From Clostridia bacterium (GTDB lineage Bacteria > Bacillota > Clostridia > Oscillospirales > CAG-272): a stretch of DNA of 64,000 bases. This document shows positions 35,080-44,429 of the stretch, one piece after another. Below the pieces are notes generated by a model. It saw only the letters and a list, made by a program, of their open reading frames with translations, ran no database searches and was not told the DNA's origin. The number at the start of each line of letters is the position of its first letter. The first letter of the stretch is position 1. Both the position numbers and the translations under genes were made by a program. The stretch covers positions 1 to 64,000 of the forward strand of contig JAGCXA010000060.1 of NCBI GenBank assembly GCA_017961575.1, written 5' to 3'.

Positions 35080-35128
35080 ATCGGTTCTCCTTTGTTTCGG
35101 ATGTCTTTTCGCTGTGTTTGAGGGAAGG

Positions 35129-35407
35129 TCACGCCTCGGGCGCCTCTTCCTCCTCTTCGTCCTCCTCTTCCACCTCGCTCGCGAGACGGTTGGAGATCGT
35201 CTCGGACTGGATGGCGGAAAGGATGACGTGCTCGCTGTCGGTTAAAAGTACGGCGCGCGTCCTGCGTCCGCAGGTCACGTCGATGACCCGCCCGGCGTCG
35301 CGGGCGTCCTGCACCAGCCGCTTGATGGGCGCGGAATCGGGTCCGGCGATCACGACGATGCGTTCCGCCGCCACCAGATTTCCGAAGCCGACGTTGATGA
35401 ATGTCAT
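35129..35407 (-). CDS. remA: RemA/DUF370 family regulator
   Basis: 92 residues. [20 protein letters not shown] and DATCGRR-like [18 protein letters not shown] are typical of RemA, a DNA-binding activator of biofilm matrix and osmoprotection genes in Bacillus that forms ring-like oligomers. The C-terminus is an unusually acidic tail of glutamates and an aspartate ([15 protein letters not shown]). Between yicC and rpoZ, as expected except that gmk is missing. Confidence 0.9.
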   Translation of the reverse strand: MTFINVGFGNLVAAERIVVIAGPDSAPIKRLVQDARDAGRVIDVTCGRRTRAVLLTDSEHVILSAIQSETISNRLASEVEEEDEEEEEAPEA

Positions 35408-35423
35408 AGGTTCCTCCGTCGAA

Positions 35424-36311
35424 TTATTCGATGTTCTGGATCTGTTCGCGGATCTTTTCGAGTTCGTTCTTGACGGTAACGACCAGCCGGGCGATCCCGG
35501 CGTCGGCGCACTTCGAGCCGACGGTGTTGATCTCGCGGTTCATCTCCTGCAAAAGGAAGTCGAGTTTCTTGCCCGAAGGGGCTTTCTCGTCGGCGATCTC
35601 GCGGAACGCCGTGATATGGCTGCGAAGCCGGACGATCTCCTCGTCGATCGCGACGCGGTCGGCGTAGATCGCGCACTCGGTTAAAATCCGGTTCTCGTCG
35701 GGGGTGATCCGCTCGTCGGAGAGAATCTGGCGAAGCCGATTCTCGAACTTCTCGCGGAAGGATCTGACGTTCCCGTCGGACAGTTCCGCGATCTTTCGGA
35801 CGCACTCGGAAACGAAAGCGAGTTTCTCCGAAAGATCGTCGTCGATCTTCTTCCCCTCGGTCGCACGCATCGCGGCGTGAACGGCGCACGCCTCGGTCAA
35901 GGCGGGCAGAAGGGCGTTCCATTCGGCGTCGGGGTCGATCCCGGCGTCGGTCGAGACGAACACGCCGGGTTCCGCCGCCACGCGCGTGACCGTAATATCG
36001 TCGGGAAGCCCGAACTCGTCGCGGAGGCGGTAGAGGGCGGAAAGGTACTCGCGGACGAAACCGACGTCGACCGTCCGGGCGTTTTCGGCGCCGGGGCGGC
36101 GAACGCAGGAGACCGTCACGTCGATCTTCCCTCTCGCCTGATCCTTGTCGCGGACGAAACCGCGTATCTTCTCTTCGAGCGGCAGAAGTTCGCGCGGAAG
36201 CCGGACCGAGCAGTCGAAGTAGCGTCCGTTCACCGAACGGATCTCGACGGTATAGTCCCGCGTATCGCCGGACGACGACGCCCGACCGAAGCCGGTCATA
36301 CTTTTCATCAT
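35424..36311 (-). CDS. yicC: YicC/YloC family endoribonuclease
   Basis: 295 residues. The N-terminus [12 protein letters not shown] is diagnostic, followed by [17 protein letters not shown]; the C-terminus has [21 protein letters not shown] with the conserved histidine position replaced elsewhere in the family by similar residues. YicC proteins are endoribonucleases involved in small RNA decay. The ATG overlaps the nrdR stop (ATGA), so the genes are coupled. A second ATG at 36308 is possible. Confidence 0.92.
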   Translation of the reverse strand: MMKSMTGFGRASSSGDTRDYTVEIRSVNGRYFDCSVRLPRELLPLEEKIRGFVRDKDQARGKIDVTVSCVRRPGAENARTVDVGFVREYLSALYRLRDEFGLPDDITVTRVAAEPGVFVSTDAGIDPDAEWNALLPALTEACAVHAAMRATEGKKIDDDLSEKLAFVSECVRKIAELSDGNVRSFREKFENRLRQILSDERITPDENRILTECAIYADRVAIDEEIVRLRSHITAFREIADEKAPSGKKLDFLLQEMNREINTVGSKCADAGIARLVVTVKNELEKIREQIQNIE

Positions 36312-36775
36312 AACGGTTTGGAGTCCTTTCCTTTTCCGCGCCGGAGCACCCGGAGTTCGGACAGGAAGGTGTCCACGTCGCGGAATTCCCGGTAAACCGA
36401 GGCGAACCGGACGTAGGCGACCTCGTCGACGTCGCGCAGGCGGGTCAGCGCCATATCGCCGATCTTGCGGCTCTCGATCTCGGTCTCCATCGAGTTGATG
36501 AGTTCTCCCTCGATGTCGGAGACGATCTTTTCGACGTCCACGTTTCGCTTCATACAGGCGATCTGGATGCCGTTTTTCAGTTTGTGGCGGTCGAAGGGTT
36601 CTCGACGTCCGTCCTTTTTGATGACGGTGATCGGCACGGTCTCGACCATCTCGTAGGTGGTGAACCGCTTGCCGCAGGAAACGCACTCCCGACGGCGACG
36701 GATGCTCGCGCCGTCCTCAACGGGACGACTGTCGAGAACCCGGCTGTCAAGTGCGCCGCAGACAGGACATTTCAT
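36308..36775 (-). CDS. nrdR: Ribonucleotide reductase transcriptional repressor NrdR
   Basis: 155 residues. An N-terminal zinc ribbon (CPVCG...CVSCGKRFTTYE) binds DNA; residues ~48-138 are an ATP-cone (VIKKDGRREPFDRHKLKNGI) that senses ATP/dATP. Paired NrdR boxes lie upstream of nrdD in this same window (47670-47716), its likely target. The start at 36775 follows GAGGTCATCCGA. First gene of the long housekeeping operon. Confidence 0.96.
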   Translation of the reverse strand: MKCPVCGALDSRVLDSRPVEDGASIRRRRECVSCGKRFTTYEMVETVPITVIKKDGRREPFDRHKLKNGIQIACMKRNVDVEKIVSDIEGELINSMETEIESRKIGDMALTRLRDVDEVAYVRFASVYREFRDVDTFLSELRVLRRGKGKDSKPL

Positions 36776-36854
36776 TCGGATGACCTCACTTGTTCGGATT
36801 GGAGACCGAAAACCGCCCGGGAAAGCCCGGAACGGGCATACTCCGCTAAATCGC

Positions 36855-36883
36855 ATTATAACATATTATTCTTTTTTTGTAAA
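36855..36883 (-). promoter_or_regulatory. Promoter of the nrdR-yicC-remA-...-rsgA operon
   Basis: Minus strand TTTACA (36883-36878), 17-bp AT-rich spacer, TATAAT (36860-36855). No other convincing promoter is seen down to rsgA. Confidence 0.85.
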
Positions 36884-36903
36884 GAGTTTAGAGCGAATTA
36901 TTC

Positions 36904-36942
36904 AAAAAAGAAAAGCCGCCGGGGCGTTCCCGCGCCCCGGCG
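36904..36942 (-). terminator. Terminator of the exonuclease gene
   Basis: GCCGGGGCG (36918-36926) pairs with CGCCCCGGC (36933-36941), followed on the minus strand by GGCTTTTCTTTTTTG. Confidence 0.86.
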
Positions 36943-36976
36943 CTTTCGGATCGCGCCGATGCGGCGCCCCCGTCTC

Positions 36977-37984
36977 TTATTCGTTGTCCGCCGGGACGCT
37001 CCCGGCGACTGCCTCCGCGCGGAACTCCGCGCGCGGTCTTCTTCTTCTGCGGCGGGGTCTTCCGCCGGCGCCCTCCTCGGCAAGCCGGGCGCGCAGTTTC
37101 GCCTCGGTCTCCTCGTCGAGAACCCGGATCGTCCGTCGGACGCGGAAGGTCTCGTTCAGGTTCCGCGAAACCCGAAGATCGAGCAGCAGTTTTCCGTGGG
37201 TGGGACAGACCATCATACGCAGGTATTTCTGCCCCTTCATATGCACCGTCCGTTCGGGGAAGGCGAGCGATCCGCCGCAGAGAGGACAGGTCGGTTCGTT
37301 GAGGGCGGCGTCGTGTACCGCCTCGTACGCCGTGCGGTATCCCTTCGCGCCGACGTCGGCGTCGCCCGACACGTCGGAGAGCAGAACGCCGTCCGAGAAG
37401 TCGCTGGTCTTGTCGTAATCGGCGACCCCGCGGGGAACGTCGAGTTTCTGCGCCACGAGGGCGGTGAAATAGGCGTCGTTCAGAGCGTCGTGCGCCGGAA
37501 GGTTCTGCGGCAGCGCGAACTGCTCCATCACGAATTCGAGCGAACGCTGTTTGTGCGAGCCGTCGGTCTGACGGTTATAGATCTTTTGCAGGTCGTAGAC
37601 CCGGTGCAGCCAGCTCCCGTCCACGCGCTGCGCGCGGAAATTGTCTTCCAGCATCGGGATGTCGTCGGGTCCCCAGGTGAGGAAGGCGTAATCCTCCCCG
37701 CACCAGCGTCTGAAACGCTCCGACGCCTCGGGCAGCGGAACGCCGAGGTCGATCATATCCTGCGTGATCCCGGTCAGACGGGCGACGTGGCGGTTGATGT
37801 GCCGGAAAAAGCGGGGGCGGACGATGACGCTGTAACTCCCGACGATCCGCATCTCGGCGTCGAGTTTCACAGCGCCGATCTGGATGACCTCTCCGCGCAG
37901 CCGCGTTCCGAGACGCTTCTGCACCGCTTCCAGTTGTTCGGGATACGCCTGGTTCCATTCCAGGTCAAGCGATATGTAATCCAT
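36977..37984 (-). CDS. DEDDh 3'-5' exonuclease with C-terminal zinc ribbon
   Basis: 335 residues. The exonuclease domain (1-200) has SLDLEWNQAYP (first DxE), QDMIDLGVPLPEA, WGPDDIPML and AHDALNDAYFTALV (His-Asp). Residues ~235-275 contain CPLCGGSLAFPERTVH and CPTHGK, a likely zinc ribbon, and the last 40 residues are basic (GRPRRRRRRPRAEFR), suggesting nucleic acid binding. The layout resembles KapD/ERI-1-like exonucleases rather than DNA polymerase proofreading subunits. The start at 37984 follows AAAGGAACAGAGT. Confidence 0.85.
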   Translation of the reverse strand: MDYISLDLEWNQAYPEQLEAVQKRLGTRLRGEVIQIGAVKLDAEMRIVGSYSVIVRPRFFRHINRHVARLTGITQDMIDLGVPLPEASERFRRWCGEDYAFLTWGPDDIPMLEDNFRAQRVDGSWLHRVYDLQKIYNRQTDGSHKQRSLEFVMEQFALPQNLPAHDALNDAYFTALVAQKLDVPRGVADYDKTSDFSDGVLLSDVSGDADVGAKGYRTAYEAVHDAALNEPTCPLCGGSLAFPERTVHMKGQKYLRMMVCPTHGKLLLDLRVSRNLNETFRVRRTIRVLDEETEAKLRARLAEEGAGGRPRRRRRRPRAEFRAEAVAGSVPADNE

Positions 37985-38056
37985 ACTCTGTTCCTTTTCT
38001 CGGAAGATCCCGCCGACGTCGACGAAGGACGAAAAACGGCGGTTACACAAATATTA

Positions 38057-38085
38057 ATTATAGCACAGGGAGAGACGGATTGCAA
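38057..38085 (-). promoter_or_regulatory. Promoter of the exonuclease gene
   Basis: Minus strand TTGCAA (38085-38080), 17-bp spacer, TATAAT (38062-38057). Confidence 0.82.
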
Positions 38086-38104
38086 GTCCCGAACCGAAAA
38101 AAGG

Positions 38105-41100
38105 TCAGTCCTCCCCCACGCCGTCGCTCCCCTTCCGACAGATGGGCGCCATTTTGCAGAAGCGGCAGTTGTCGGAGCCGGGGGTCGCCCGGACCGACCC
38201 GCCCTTCATCTCGCGCACCACCGCGCGCAGAACGTCCTCGGTCTCGGTGAGGAGCCGCCCCATTTCCTCCTCGGTCTTGAAACACGACGATTTCCGCTTG
38301 GCGTTGTAATCGGGCACGAAGCGGTGATCGCCGCTGTGATCCATCGCGCCGACGACGTCGGGATCGTCGAGCAGAAACCCGTTCTGCGTGATCGATTCCT
38401 CGTATTTTTCGTACACTTCGTCGGTCGAGACGGGACGGTCGAGTTTGACCTTCTCGGTGACGGCGTGCAGATAGCGGAGCGACGCGGGTCTGACGCTCCC
38501 CCCCTCGGGGACGCCGAGCGTTTTGACGAAGGCGGGATTGCGGTTTTTCCAGAGGGCGAAGATATAGAGCAGGAGTTGCAGGTTCTTGCCCTTTTCGACG
38601 TCGCTCTGCCGCAGTTCCTTTTTCCCGGTCTTGTAGTCGACGACGCGCAGATAGAGGTCGCCCCCGATCGTCGCGGTGTCGACCCGGTCGACGATCCCGT
38701 CGATATAGAGCGTTCCGCCCCCGTCAGTCTCGACGCGGAAAGCCGCCGGGGCGTCGCCGATCCCGCCCTCGGTGTCCTCGGGTTTCAGTTTGAGTTCAAA
38801 GAAGCGCGGGGTGAAATCGCCGTCGGAGATCTCGTCCTGCACGTGCTGGATGAGCAGTTCCGTCGAGCGGCGGAGTTTGCCGAAAAGGAAGGTCAAGCGG
38901 GGGGTTTTCTCCATTCCCTGCCCCACTTCGTCAAGATAGGCGGCGGAAAACCGTTCCGTCATCTCCGCGATCTCGCGCGGGGAGAGTTCGTCGGTCTTCC
39001 CCTCCCGGGCGCGGAAGAACGCCTCGAGCATCGCGTGAACGTAACTGCCGACGTCGCTCTGCCCGAACGCAGCCGGCTCGTTTTCGCGCAGGGAAAGGAT
39101 CTTCCCGCAGAAATAGGAGAGCGGGCATTTCAAGAAGGTTTCGATCCGGCTCTGCGAGAGGACCATCCGCTTCGGGAAGACCTCCTCGGCGACCTCGGGC
39201 GAGAGTCTGCCCCCGAAGTTGGAGATCGGGATCTTCGCCGCCGCGAGGAGCGCCGCTCCTTCGGGGTCGCGGGCAAGCACACGCGCGAGCGGCGTGAAGA
39301 GCGGGTCGCGGACGATCCGTCCGATCTCGGACGTCGCCTCGCTTTTCGACCGGATCAGCGAGAGCGGCGGCAGGTCGGAGACGCGGATCTTCTCGCACCC
39401 GTGCGGGAGCAGCGTCAGGATCCGCGTCACGGCGGAAGAGGGGGTGCGCTGACTGACCAGATCCGCGGCGAGTCCGTTGGATATGACCGTGACCGAGACG
39501 GTGGGCGCCGAAACGGCGCGCAGGAAACTGAACAGTTCGCGGGAAGCGCGGAGTTTCCGCGTCCCGCCGATCTCGACGCCGACCTCGGCGAGCCGTTCGC
39601 GGTCGGTTTCGGAAAAATAGCCGCTTCCCCGGACGACGCCGGGAAACTCGCCCTCGTTCGCGCCGAAAAGATAGACGTGACGGACGCCGCCCGCGCGGAG
39701 CAGGTCCGCCGAGCCGATCAAAACCTCGTCCTCGGACGACGGGATGCGCCCGACGTCGGAGGTGCGGCAGACGAGATCGAAGAGCGAGGAGAATTCCTCC
39801 GCCGTGACGGTGACGTCGGAGAGCATATCGGACAGGGTGTCGAGGGCGGAAAGCGCCACCTCCCAGAAGCGGTCGTAGAGTTCCGCCCGTTCGGCGTCGC
39901 CGTCCTCCGACGCGCGGAGCGCGCGTTCCTTCAACTGTTTCGGCACCGAGAGTTCGGTGAGAAAACCGTAGATCGCCCGGCAATGGTCGGGAACGCTCCG
40001 CTCCCCCGACGCGGCGGCGAGTTTGCGAAGCGGGATCAGCACCTTTTCCTTGGCGCGGTTCACGTCGTCGAGCCACGCGACGGTGTAGAGTTTCTTTTCG
40101 TCCTTCTTCGAGTAGCCGTCGGGGTTCTTCACCCAAGGGGCGGGATCGCGGAAGGCGTCGCCCGAAAGACGCCAGGTTTCGGAATAGAGTTCAAGTTCGT
40201 CCGCCTCGCGGTCGGAAAGACCCGAAAAGCCGCATTTGACGACCGAGATCACGTCGCCGCGACGGAAGTTCCCCGTCACGACGCGGTAGGCGGAGGTGAC
40301 GAGTTTCAGCGGTTCGAGTACCGAAAGGTCGGTGCGGTGCGAGAAGAAATACGGGATCCCGTTGCGGGAAAGGTCGACGTCAAGGATGCCCCGATAGAGT
40401 TCGGGGTCGCCGGAAAGTACGGCGAAATCGCGGAAGAGAGCGCCCTCCTCCGCCGTCTTTTTCAGAATATCCGCCGAAACGAAGCGCGCGGCGTCGTAGG
40501 GGTCGTCCGCCGAAACGATCCGCACGGAGTCGTCGGGGGGACAGTCGAGAACGTTCCGCTCGACGTCCGCCGTGAAGAGCCGGGCGGAAAGATGCCGGAT
40601 CGCGGGCGATTCGGTGCGTCGGTTCCCGCCGAGCTGCGTTTCGTCGCACGGGACGCCCGCCTCCTTCGCCATCGCGGTCAGGCGGCGGCGGGTGCCGGTC
40701 GGTTCCTCGTAGCAGATCGATTCCCCGGCGTCCCGCGGGAGCGGAAGCGTCACCGTCAAATCGCACTGCGGCAGAAGAGAGGCGATCACGGCGTACTGCT
40801 GTTCGGTAAAGCCCGTGAAACTGTCGAAAAAGAACGCCGTGCCGGAAAAGAAATCGGAGTCGCGCATCCGATCCGAGAGAACGTCGAGGACGCTCTCGGC
40901 GTCGGCGAACCGTTCGTCGAGGACGCCCCGGTACGCCGAAAGGATCATCGAGATCGAGCGGACGCGGGCGGAAAGCCGTTCGTCCGGGATCCCCTTCGCC
41001 GCGGCGTCGAGTTCCGCCGCGCCGACGCGCCCCGCCGTGAGTTCGCGGACAGCCGAAAGATAGCGGTCGAGCGAGGCGGGATTCAGTTCGGGTGGCTCGG

Positions 41101-41410
41101 GGAGCAACGGGGTCAGTTCGCGGAGCGCGCGCCACATCGCGAGACTGCGCGCCGTCCGGTCGGCGTAGCGGAGCGCGAGCCCGCCTTCCGCGCGGAAAAA
41201 GGTGTCGGCGAGCCGGGTGAAGTTGGTCGCCTCGAAAACGAGGGGAGACCACGACGGCAGATTCTCCGCCATCCGGCGTTCCGCCGCGACGGTGGATTGC
41301 TCCGGGACGATCAGAAAGGAACGCCGCTTCGCCGAGACGGCTTTTTGAATTTCGGAATCGAGCAGAACCGTTTTGCCGGAGCCGACTTCCCCGAGGATCA
41401 GTCGCAGCAT
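38105..41410 (-). CDS. addB: AddB-type subunit of the ATP-dependent helicase/nuclease
   Basis: 1101 residues. The N-terminus has GEVGSGKTVLLDSEI (Walker A). The C-terminus is a RecB-family nuclease with VDRVDTATIGG, VVDYKTGKKELRQ (catalytic D and K) and QLLLYIFALW. Cysteines in FLKCPLSYFC and the final CRFCKMAPICR match the AddB iron-sulfur staple. With AddA it processes double-strand breaks for RecA. The addA gene, normally adjacent, is not in the window: an exonuclease gene follows instead. GGAGGGG precedes the ATG. Confidence 0.92.
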   Translation of the reverse strand: MLRLILGEVGSGKTVLLDSEIQKAVSAKRRSFLIVPEQSTVAAERRMAENLPSWSPLVFEATNFTRLADTFFRAEGGLALRYADRTARSLAMWRALRELTPLLPEPPELNPASLDRYLSAVRELTAGRVGAAELDAAAKGIPDERLSARVRSISMILSAYRGVLDERFADAESVLDVLSDRMRDSDFFSGTAFFFDSFTGFTEQQYAVIASLLPQCDLTVTLPLPRDAGESICYEEPTGTRRRLTAMAKEAGVPCDETQLGGNRRTESPAIRHLSARLFTADVERNVLDCPPDDSVRIVSADDPYDAARFVSADILKKTAEEGALFRDFAVLSGDPELYRGILDVDLSRNGIPYFFSHRTDLSVLEPLKLVTSAYRVVTGNFRRGDVISVVKCGFSGLSDREADELELYSETWRLSGDAFRDPAPWVKNPDGYSKKDEKKLYTVAWLDDVNRAKEKVLIPLRKLAAASGERSVPDHCRAIYGFLTELSVPKQLKERALRASEDGDAERAELYDRFWEVALSALDTLSDMLSDVTVTAEEFSSLFDLVCRTSDVGRIPSSEDEVLIGSADLLRAGGVRHVYLFGANEGEFPGVVRGSGYFSETDRERLAEVGVEIGGTRKLRASRELFSFLRAVSAPTVSVTVISNGLAADLVSQRTPSSAVTRILTLLPHGCEKIRVSDLPPLSLIRSKSEATSEIGRIVRDPLFTPLARVLARDPEGAALLAAAKIPISNFGGRLSPEVAEEVFPKRMVLSQSRIETFLKCPLSYFCGKILSLRENEPAAFGQSDVGSYVHAMLEAFFRAREGKTDELSPREIAEMTERFSAAYLDEVGQGMEKTPRLTFLFGKLRRSTELLIQHVQDEISDGDFTPRFFELKLKPEDTEGGIGDAPAAFRVETDGGGTLYIDGIVDRVDTATIGGDLYLRVVDYKTGKKELRQSDVEKGKNLQLLLYIFALWKNRNPAFVKTLGVPEGGSVRPASLRYLHAVTEKVKLDRPVSTDEVYEKYEESITQNGFLLDDPDVVGAMDHSGDHRFVPDYNAKRKSSCFKTEEEMGRLLTETEDVLRAVVREMKGGSVRATPGSDNCRFCKMAPICRKGSDGVGED

Positions 41411-41484
41411 CTGTCTCCCCTCCTTTCCTTAATTTATGCGGGATAGGAACCGTCCCGCGCCGTTTTTTTGAAACCGCCCCCCGG

Positions 41485-42048
41485 TCAACGCCGCCGGGCG
41501 GGGATCAGTCGGTAGCCGACCCCGCGTTCCGCCGCGACCCTGGGCGGATCGGGCAGGCGGTCGAGTTTGCGCCGGAGCGAAAAGATCGCGACCGAGAGCG
41601 CGTGGGGAGAGAGATCGCGACCGCCGACGCGCGAAAGACGTGCCGCGGAAACCGTCTCCCCCTCCGCAGACAAAAGCGCGGAAAGCAGATCGTATTCGAG
41701 CGGCGAGAGTTTGACACGGGAATCCCCCGAAAAGAATTCGCGGGTCGCCGTCGAAAGGACGCGCTCGTCCCCCGCGCGCGCAGGATCGAGGATCGCTTCA
41801 AAATCCGCGTAGGCGAAGGGGCGGCGGAACGCCGCCTGCTCGGTATAGCCCACGGTCAAAAGGCGGGTCTTCGCGGGAACGAGATCGGAGATCGGCGCGG
41901 CGTCCAGATCCCAGAGCAGAAGGTCCGCCGGCTCCCCCTTGTATTTTTCGGGGAGGATCGCCGAAACCGAGAACCCGCCCGTCCCGTACGCCGAGAGGAA
42001 GGCGGGGAGATCGGGATCGCGCCCGACGTAAATCACTCTGCCGCGCAC
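41485..42048 (-). CDS. Winged-helix response-regulator-like protein
   Basis: 187 residues from a GTG at 42048, which follows GGGAGGGGAAC at the end of glf. Residues 1-90 look like a shortened receiver (VIYVGRDPDLPAFLSAYG, LLLWDLDAAPI), with an aspartate in the expected strand but without the usual acidic pair and lysine. Residues ~100-187 are an OmpR-type winged helix (VKLSPLEYDLLSALL, SVAIFSLRRKLDRL, ERGVGYRLIP). No histidine kinase is nearby. It may work without phosphorylation. Overlap with glf is avoided by two bases only, so the genes are coupled. Confidence 0.78.
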   Translation of the reverse strand: MRGRVIYVGRDPDLPAFLSAYGTGGFSVSAILPEKYKGEPADLLLWDLDAAPISDLVPAKTRLLTVGYTEQAAFRRPFAYADFEAILDPARAGDERVLSTATREFFSGDSRVKLSPLEYDLLSALLSAEGETVSAARLSRVGGRDLSPHALSVAIFSLRRKLDRLPDPPRVAAERGVGYRLIPARRR

Positions 42049-42050
42049 GG

Positions 42051-43166
42051 TCAGTTCCCCTCCCGGAGCAGGCGGCGGGAGAGCGCGAGCGCCTCGGATA
42101 CGATCTTGTCCATATCGAGGTAGCGGTAAAGCCCGAGACGCCCGCCGAAAACGACCTTCGGCTCCTTTTCCGCCAAGGCGGCGTAGCGGGCGTAGAGGGC
42201 GTTGTTCGTCTCGTCGTTTACGGGATAGTACGGCTCCTCGCCCTCCCGCCACGCGGCGGGATATTCGCGCGTGACGACGGTTTTCGGCTGTTTGCCGAAG
42301 GTGAAATGCTTATGCTCGATGATCCGGGTAAACGGCACGTCGCGCGACGTGTAGTTGACGACGGCGTTGCCCTGAAAATCGGGGAGATCGAGCGTTTCGG
42401 TCTCGAAGCGCAGACTGCGGTAGGCAAGCCGCCCGAAGACGGCGCCGTAGAACTCGTCGATCCGCCCGGTGAAGATCACGCGGTCGGCGATCTCGTCAAG
42501 CGCTTCGCGGTCGGCGAAATAATCGCGGGAAAGTTCAACGTCAGACCCGTCGAGCAGCCGTTCGACAAGCGCGGTATATCCCTCCTCGGGGATCCCCTGC
42601 AGGGGATCGGAGAAATAGTTGTCGTCGTAGGTAAAGCGGAGCGGGAGCCGCCGGATGATGAAGGCGGGGAGTTCCGTGCACGATCTTCCCCATTGCTTCT
42701 CGGTGTAGCCCTTTATCAGTTTTTCGTAGACGTCGCGTCCGACGAGCGAAAGCGCCTGTTCTTCGAGATTCCGCGGTTCGCGCCCGGCGTAGGGAGCGCG
42801 TTCGGCGGCGATCTTCTCCTTCGCCTCGGCGGGGGTCACGACCCCCCAGAGGGCGTGAAAGGTGTTCATATTGAAGGGGAGATGGTAGAGTTCGTCGCCG
42901 TAGCGCGCAAGCGGAGAGTTGGTGAAGCGGTTGAAGGTGACGAAGCGCGACAGGTAGTCCCAGACCGCGCGATCCGACGTATGGAAGATATGCGCGCCGT
43001 AGCGATGCACCTCGATCCCCTCGACCCGCTCGGTATAGATATTTCCGGCGATATGGGGACGGCGGTCGATCACAAGACAGGTTTTCCCCGCGTCGGTCGC
43101 CTCGCGGGCGAAGACCGCGCCGAAAAGTCCGGCGCCGACGATCAGATAATCGTAACGCTTCTTCAT
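42051..43166 (-). CDS. glf: UDP-galactopyranose mutase
   Basis: 371-residue flavoenzyme that interconverts UDP-galactopyranose and UDP-galactofuranose for cell-surface glycans. FAD motif YDYLIVGAGLFGAVFA, then DRRPHIAGNIYTE, GAHIFHTSD, YTEKQWGRSCTELP and the C-terminal GRLGLYRYLDMDKIV are all typical. The ATG at 43166 overlaps the stop of the WYL gene by four bases. No other galactofuran genes are adjacent, which makes the regulator-glf-regulator arrangement unusual. Confidence 0.96.
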   Translation of the reverse strand: MKKRYDYLIVGAGLFGAVFAREATDAGKTCLVIDRRPHIAGNIYTERVEGIEVHRYGAHIFHTSDRAVWDYLSRFVTFNRFTNSPLARYGDELYHLPFNMNTFHALWGVVTPAEAKEKIAAERAPYAGREPRNLEEQALSLVGRDVYEKLIKGYTEKQWGRSCTELPAFIIRRLPLRFTYDDNYFSDPLQGIPEEGYTALVERLLDGSDVELSRDYFADREALDEIADRVIFTGRIDEFYGAVFGRLAYRSLRFETETLDLPDFQGNAVVNYTSRDVPFTRIIEHKHFTFGKQPKTVVTREYPAAWREGEEPYYPVNDETNNALYARYAALAEKEPKVVFGGRLGLYRYLDMDKIVSEALALSRRLLREGN

Positions 43167-44197
43167 TCGGTCGCCACCTCCTTCTCCCGGAGCGCTCCGG
43201 GATCGTTTGCCGTAAGAAAACTCGCCGCGAGGTCGCACGCCACGCTACGCACCCAATCGGGAGACAGGATCCGGATCCGGTCGCCGAATCCGACCGCCCA
43301 GGAGAGGAAAACGGGCGAGACGACCACCCGCGCCGAAACGCGGAAAGTATCGGCTTCGTCGCCGTCGGAGAGAAAGGGACACCCTTCGCCGAACCGATCG
43401 ATCACGACCCCGGCGAGTTCCTTTTTCACCGAGAGGACGACCGTTTCCTCTTTCCCGCTGTACATTCCGAAGAGCATCGTCTCGTATTTGCCGGGATCGG
43501 CGACGATCTTCTCCCACTCGTCCCTGCCCTCGCGCCGCTCTTTTTCATGCCGGATCCCGCCGATCTTGTCCACGCGGAAATGGCGGAGTCCCGCCGCGTC
43601 GCGGTCGTAGGCGAGAAGATAGTAGTAGTCGCTGTCGCGCGAGAGGAGACAGGGGCTGACGAAGTAGCGTTTTCCGTCGCGGCGGGGGCGGCGGGTGTGA
43701 TCCGCCGTCCATTCGTAGTAGACGAAGGAGACGCAGTTGTCGTCCGAGATCGCCGAATGCAGGGCGTCCACCGTCCGCATCAGTTCGCGGTTCTCTTTCG
43801 GGACGCGCCCCGAAAGGTAGACCTCGCGTCTGAGTCGGCGTTCCTCGTAGACCGAGGCGTCGCGCGTCAGTTTCGAGATCAGGCGGCGGCTCGATTCCAG
43901 CGGAATGAAGCGCGAGGACTGCACCGCGTCGATCAGCAGTTTCAGTTCCGCCGTCTCGAAGGCGCGCTCGCCGAGAAAACATCCCCCGCCGCGCCCGCGG
44001 TTGACGATCACGTCCTCGCCCGCGTCGGAAAGTACCGAGAGGTCGTCCATCACGGTCTTGCGGTCGCAGGAGAAGCCCGCGCCGTCCAGATGGCACCGGA
44101 TCTCCTCCACCGTCACGGGATGTTCCTCGTCGCTCTCGCGCCGCAGGTAGCGGAGAACTTCGAGGATCCGGCTTTTCTGATTCGCTTTTTTCGGCAT
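43163..44197 (-). CDS. WYL-domain transcriptional regulator
   Basis: 344 residues. N-terminal helix-turn-helix (ILEVLRYLRRESDEEHPVTVEEI, then DRKTVMDDLSVL), a middle WYL domain with VYYEWTA, YFVSPCLLSRDSDYYYLLAY and HFRVDKIGGI, and a C-terminal WCX-like extension. WYL proteins bind nucleic acid or small ligands and often control stress, DNA repair or defence genes. It is first in a coupled run with glf and the winged-helix gene. Confidence 0.88.
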   Translation of the reverse strand: MPKKANQKSRILEVLRYLRRESDEEHPVTVEEIRCHLDGAGFSCDRKTVMDDLSVLSDAGEDVIVNRGRGGGCFLGERAFETAELKLLIDAVQSSRFIPLESSRRLISKLTRDASVYEERRLRREVYLSGRVPKENRELMRTVDALHSAISDDNCVSFVYYEWTADHTRRPRRDGKRYFVSPCLLSRDSDYYYLLAYDRDAAGLRHFRVDKIGGIRHEKERREGRDEWEKIVADPGKYETMLFGMYSGKEETVVLSVKKELAGVVIDRFGEGCPFLSDGDEADTFRVSARVVVSPVFLSWAVGFGDRIRILSPDWVRSVACDLAASFLTANDPGALREKEVATE

Positions 44198-44246
44198 TCG
44201 GAAGGTTCTCCTTTCGCCCGTTCACGCATTTGGTTTCATCTTTTTT

Positions 44247-44275
44247 ATTATAACAAATGCGCGCGAAAAAGTAAA
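44247..44275 (-). promoter_or_regulatory. Promoter of the WYL-glf operon
   Basis: Minus strand TTTACT (44275-44270), 17-bp spacer, TATAAT (44252-44247). Confidence 0.84.
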
Positions 44276-44296
44276 CCTTTTTTCGGGGATTCGGTC

Positions 44297-44324
44297 TTGA
44301 CATTTCGTTTTTTTATGGTATAGT
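44297..44324 (+). promoter_or_regulatory. Promoter of the membrane protein / hydrolase pair
   Basis: TTGACA (44297-44302), 16-bp spacer, TATAGT (44319-44324). The leader to the ATG at 44430 is about 100 bases, with no structure I recognise. Confidence 0.82.
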
Positions 44325-44429
44325 AGAAATTGATCGAAAAAACGCCGACGCCGCGGCCGACGGAGCGCGCCGACGCCGATCCCGCAAACGAAACGACCGT
44401 CGGAAGACGAATCCCGAAAGGCGTAAACT

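Noticed and set aside
36584..41446. Very long plus-strand open frame antisense to nrdR, exonuclease and addB
   Set aside because: High-GC codon bias makes long mirror frames. It has no recognisable domain, no start signal and it covers several genes with clear motifs on the other strand.
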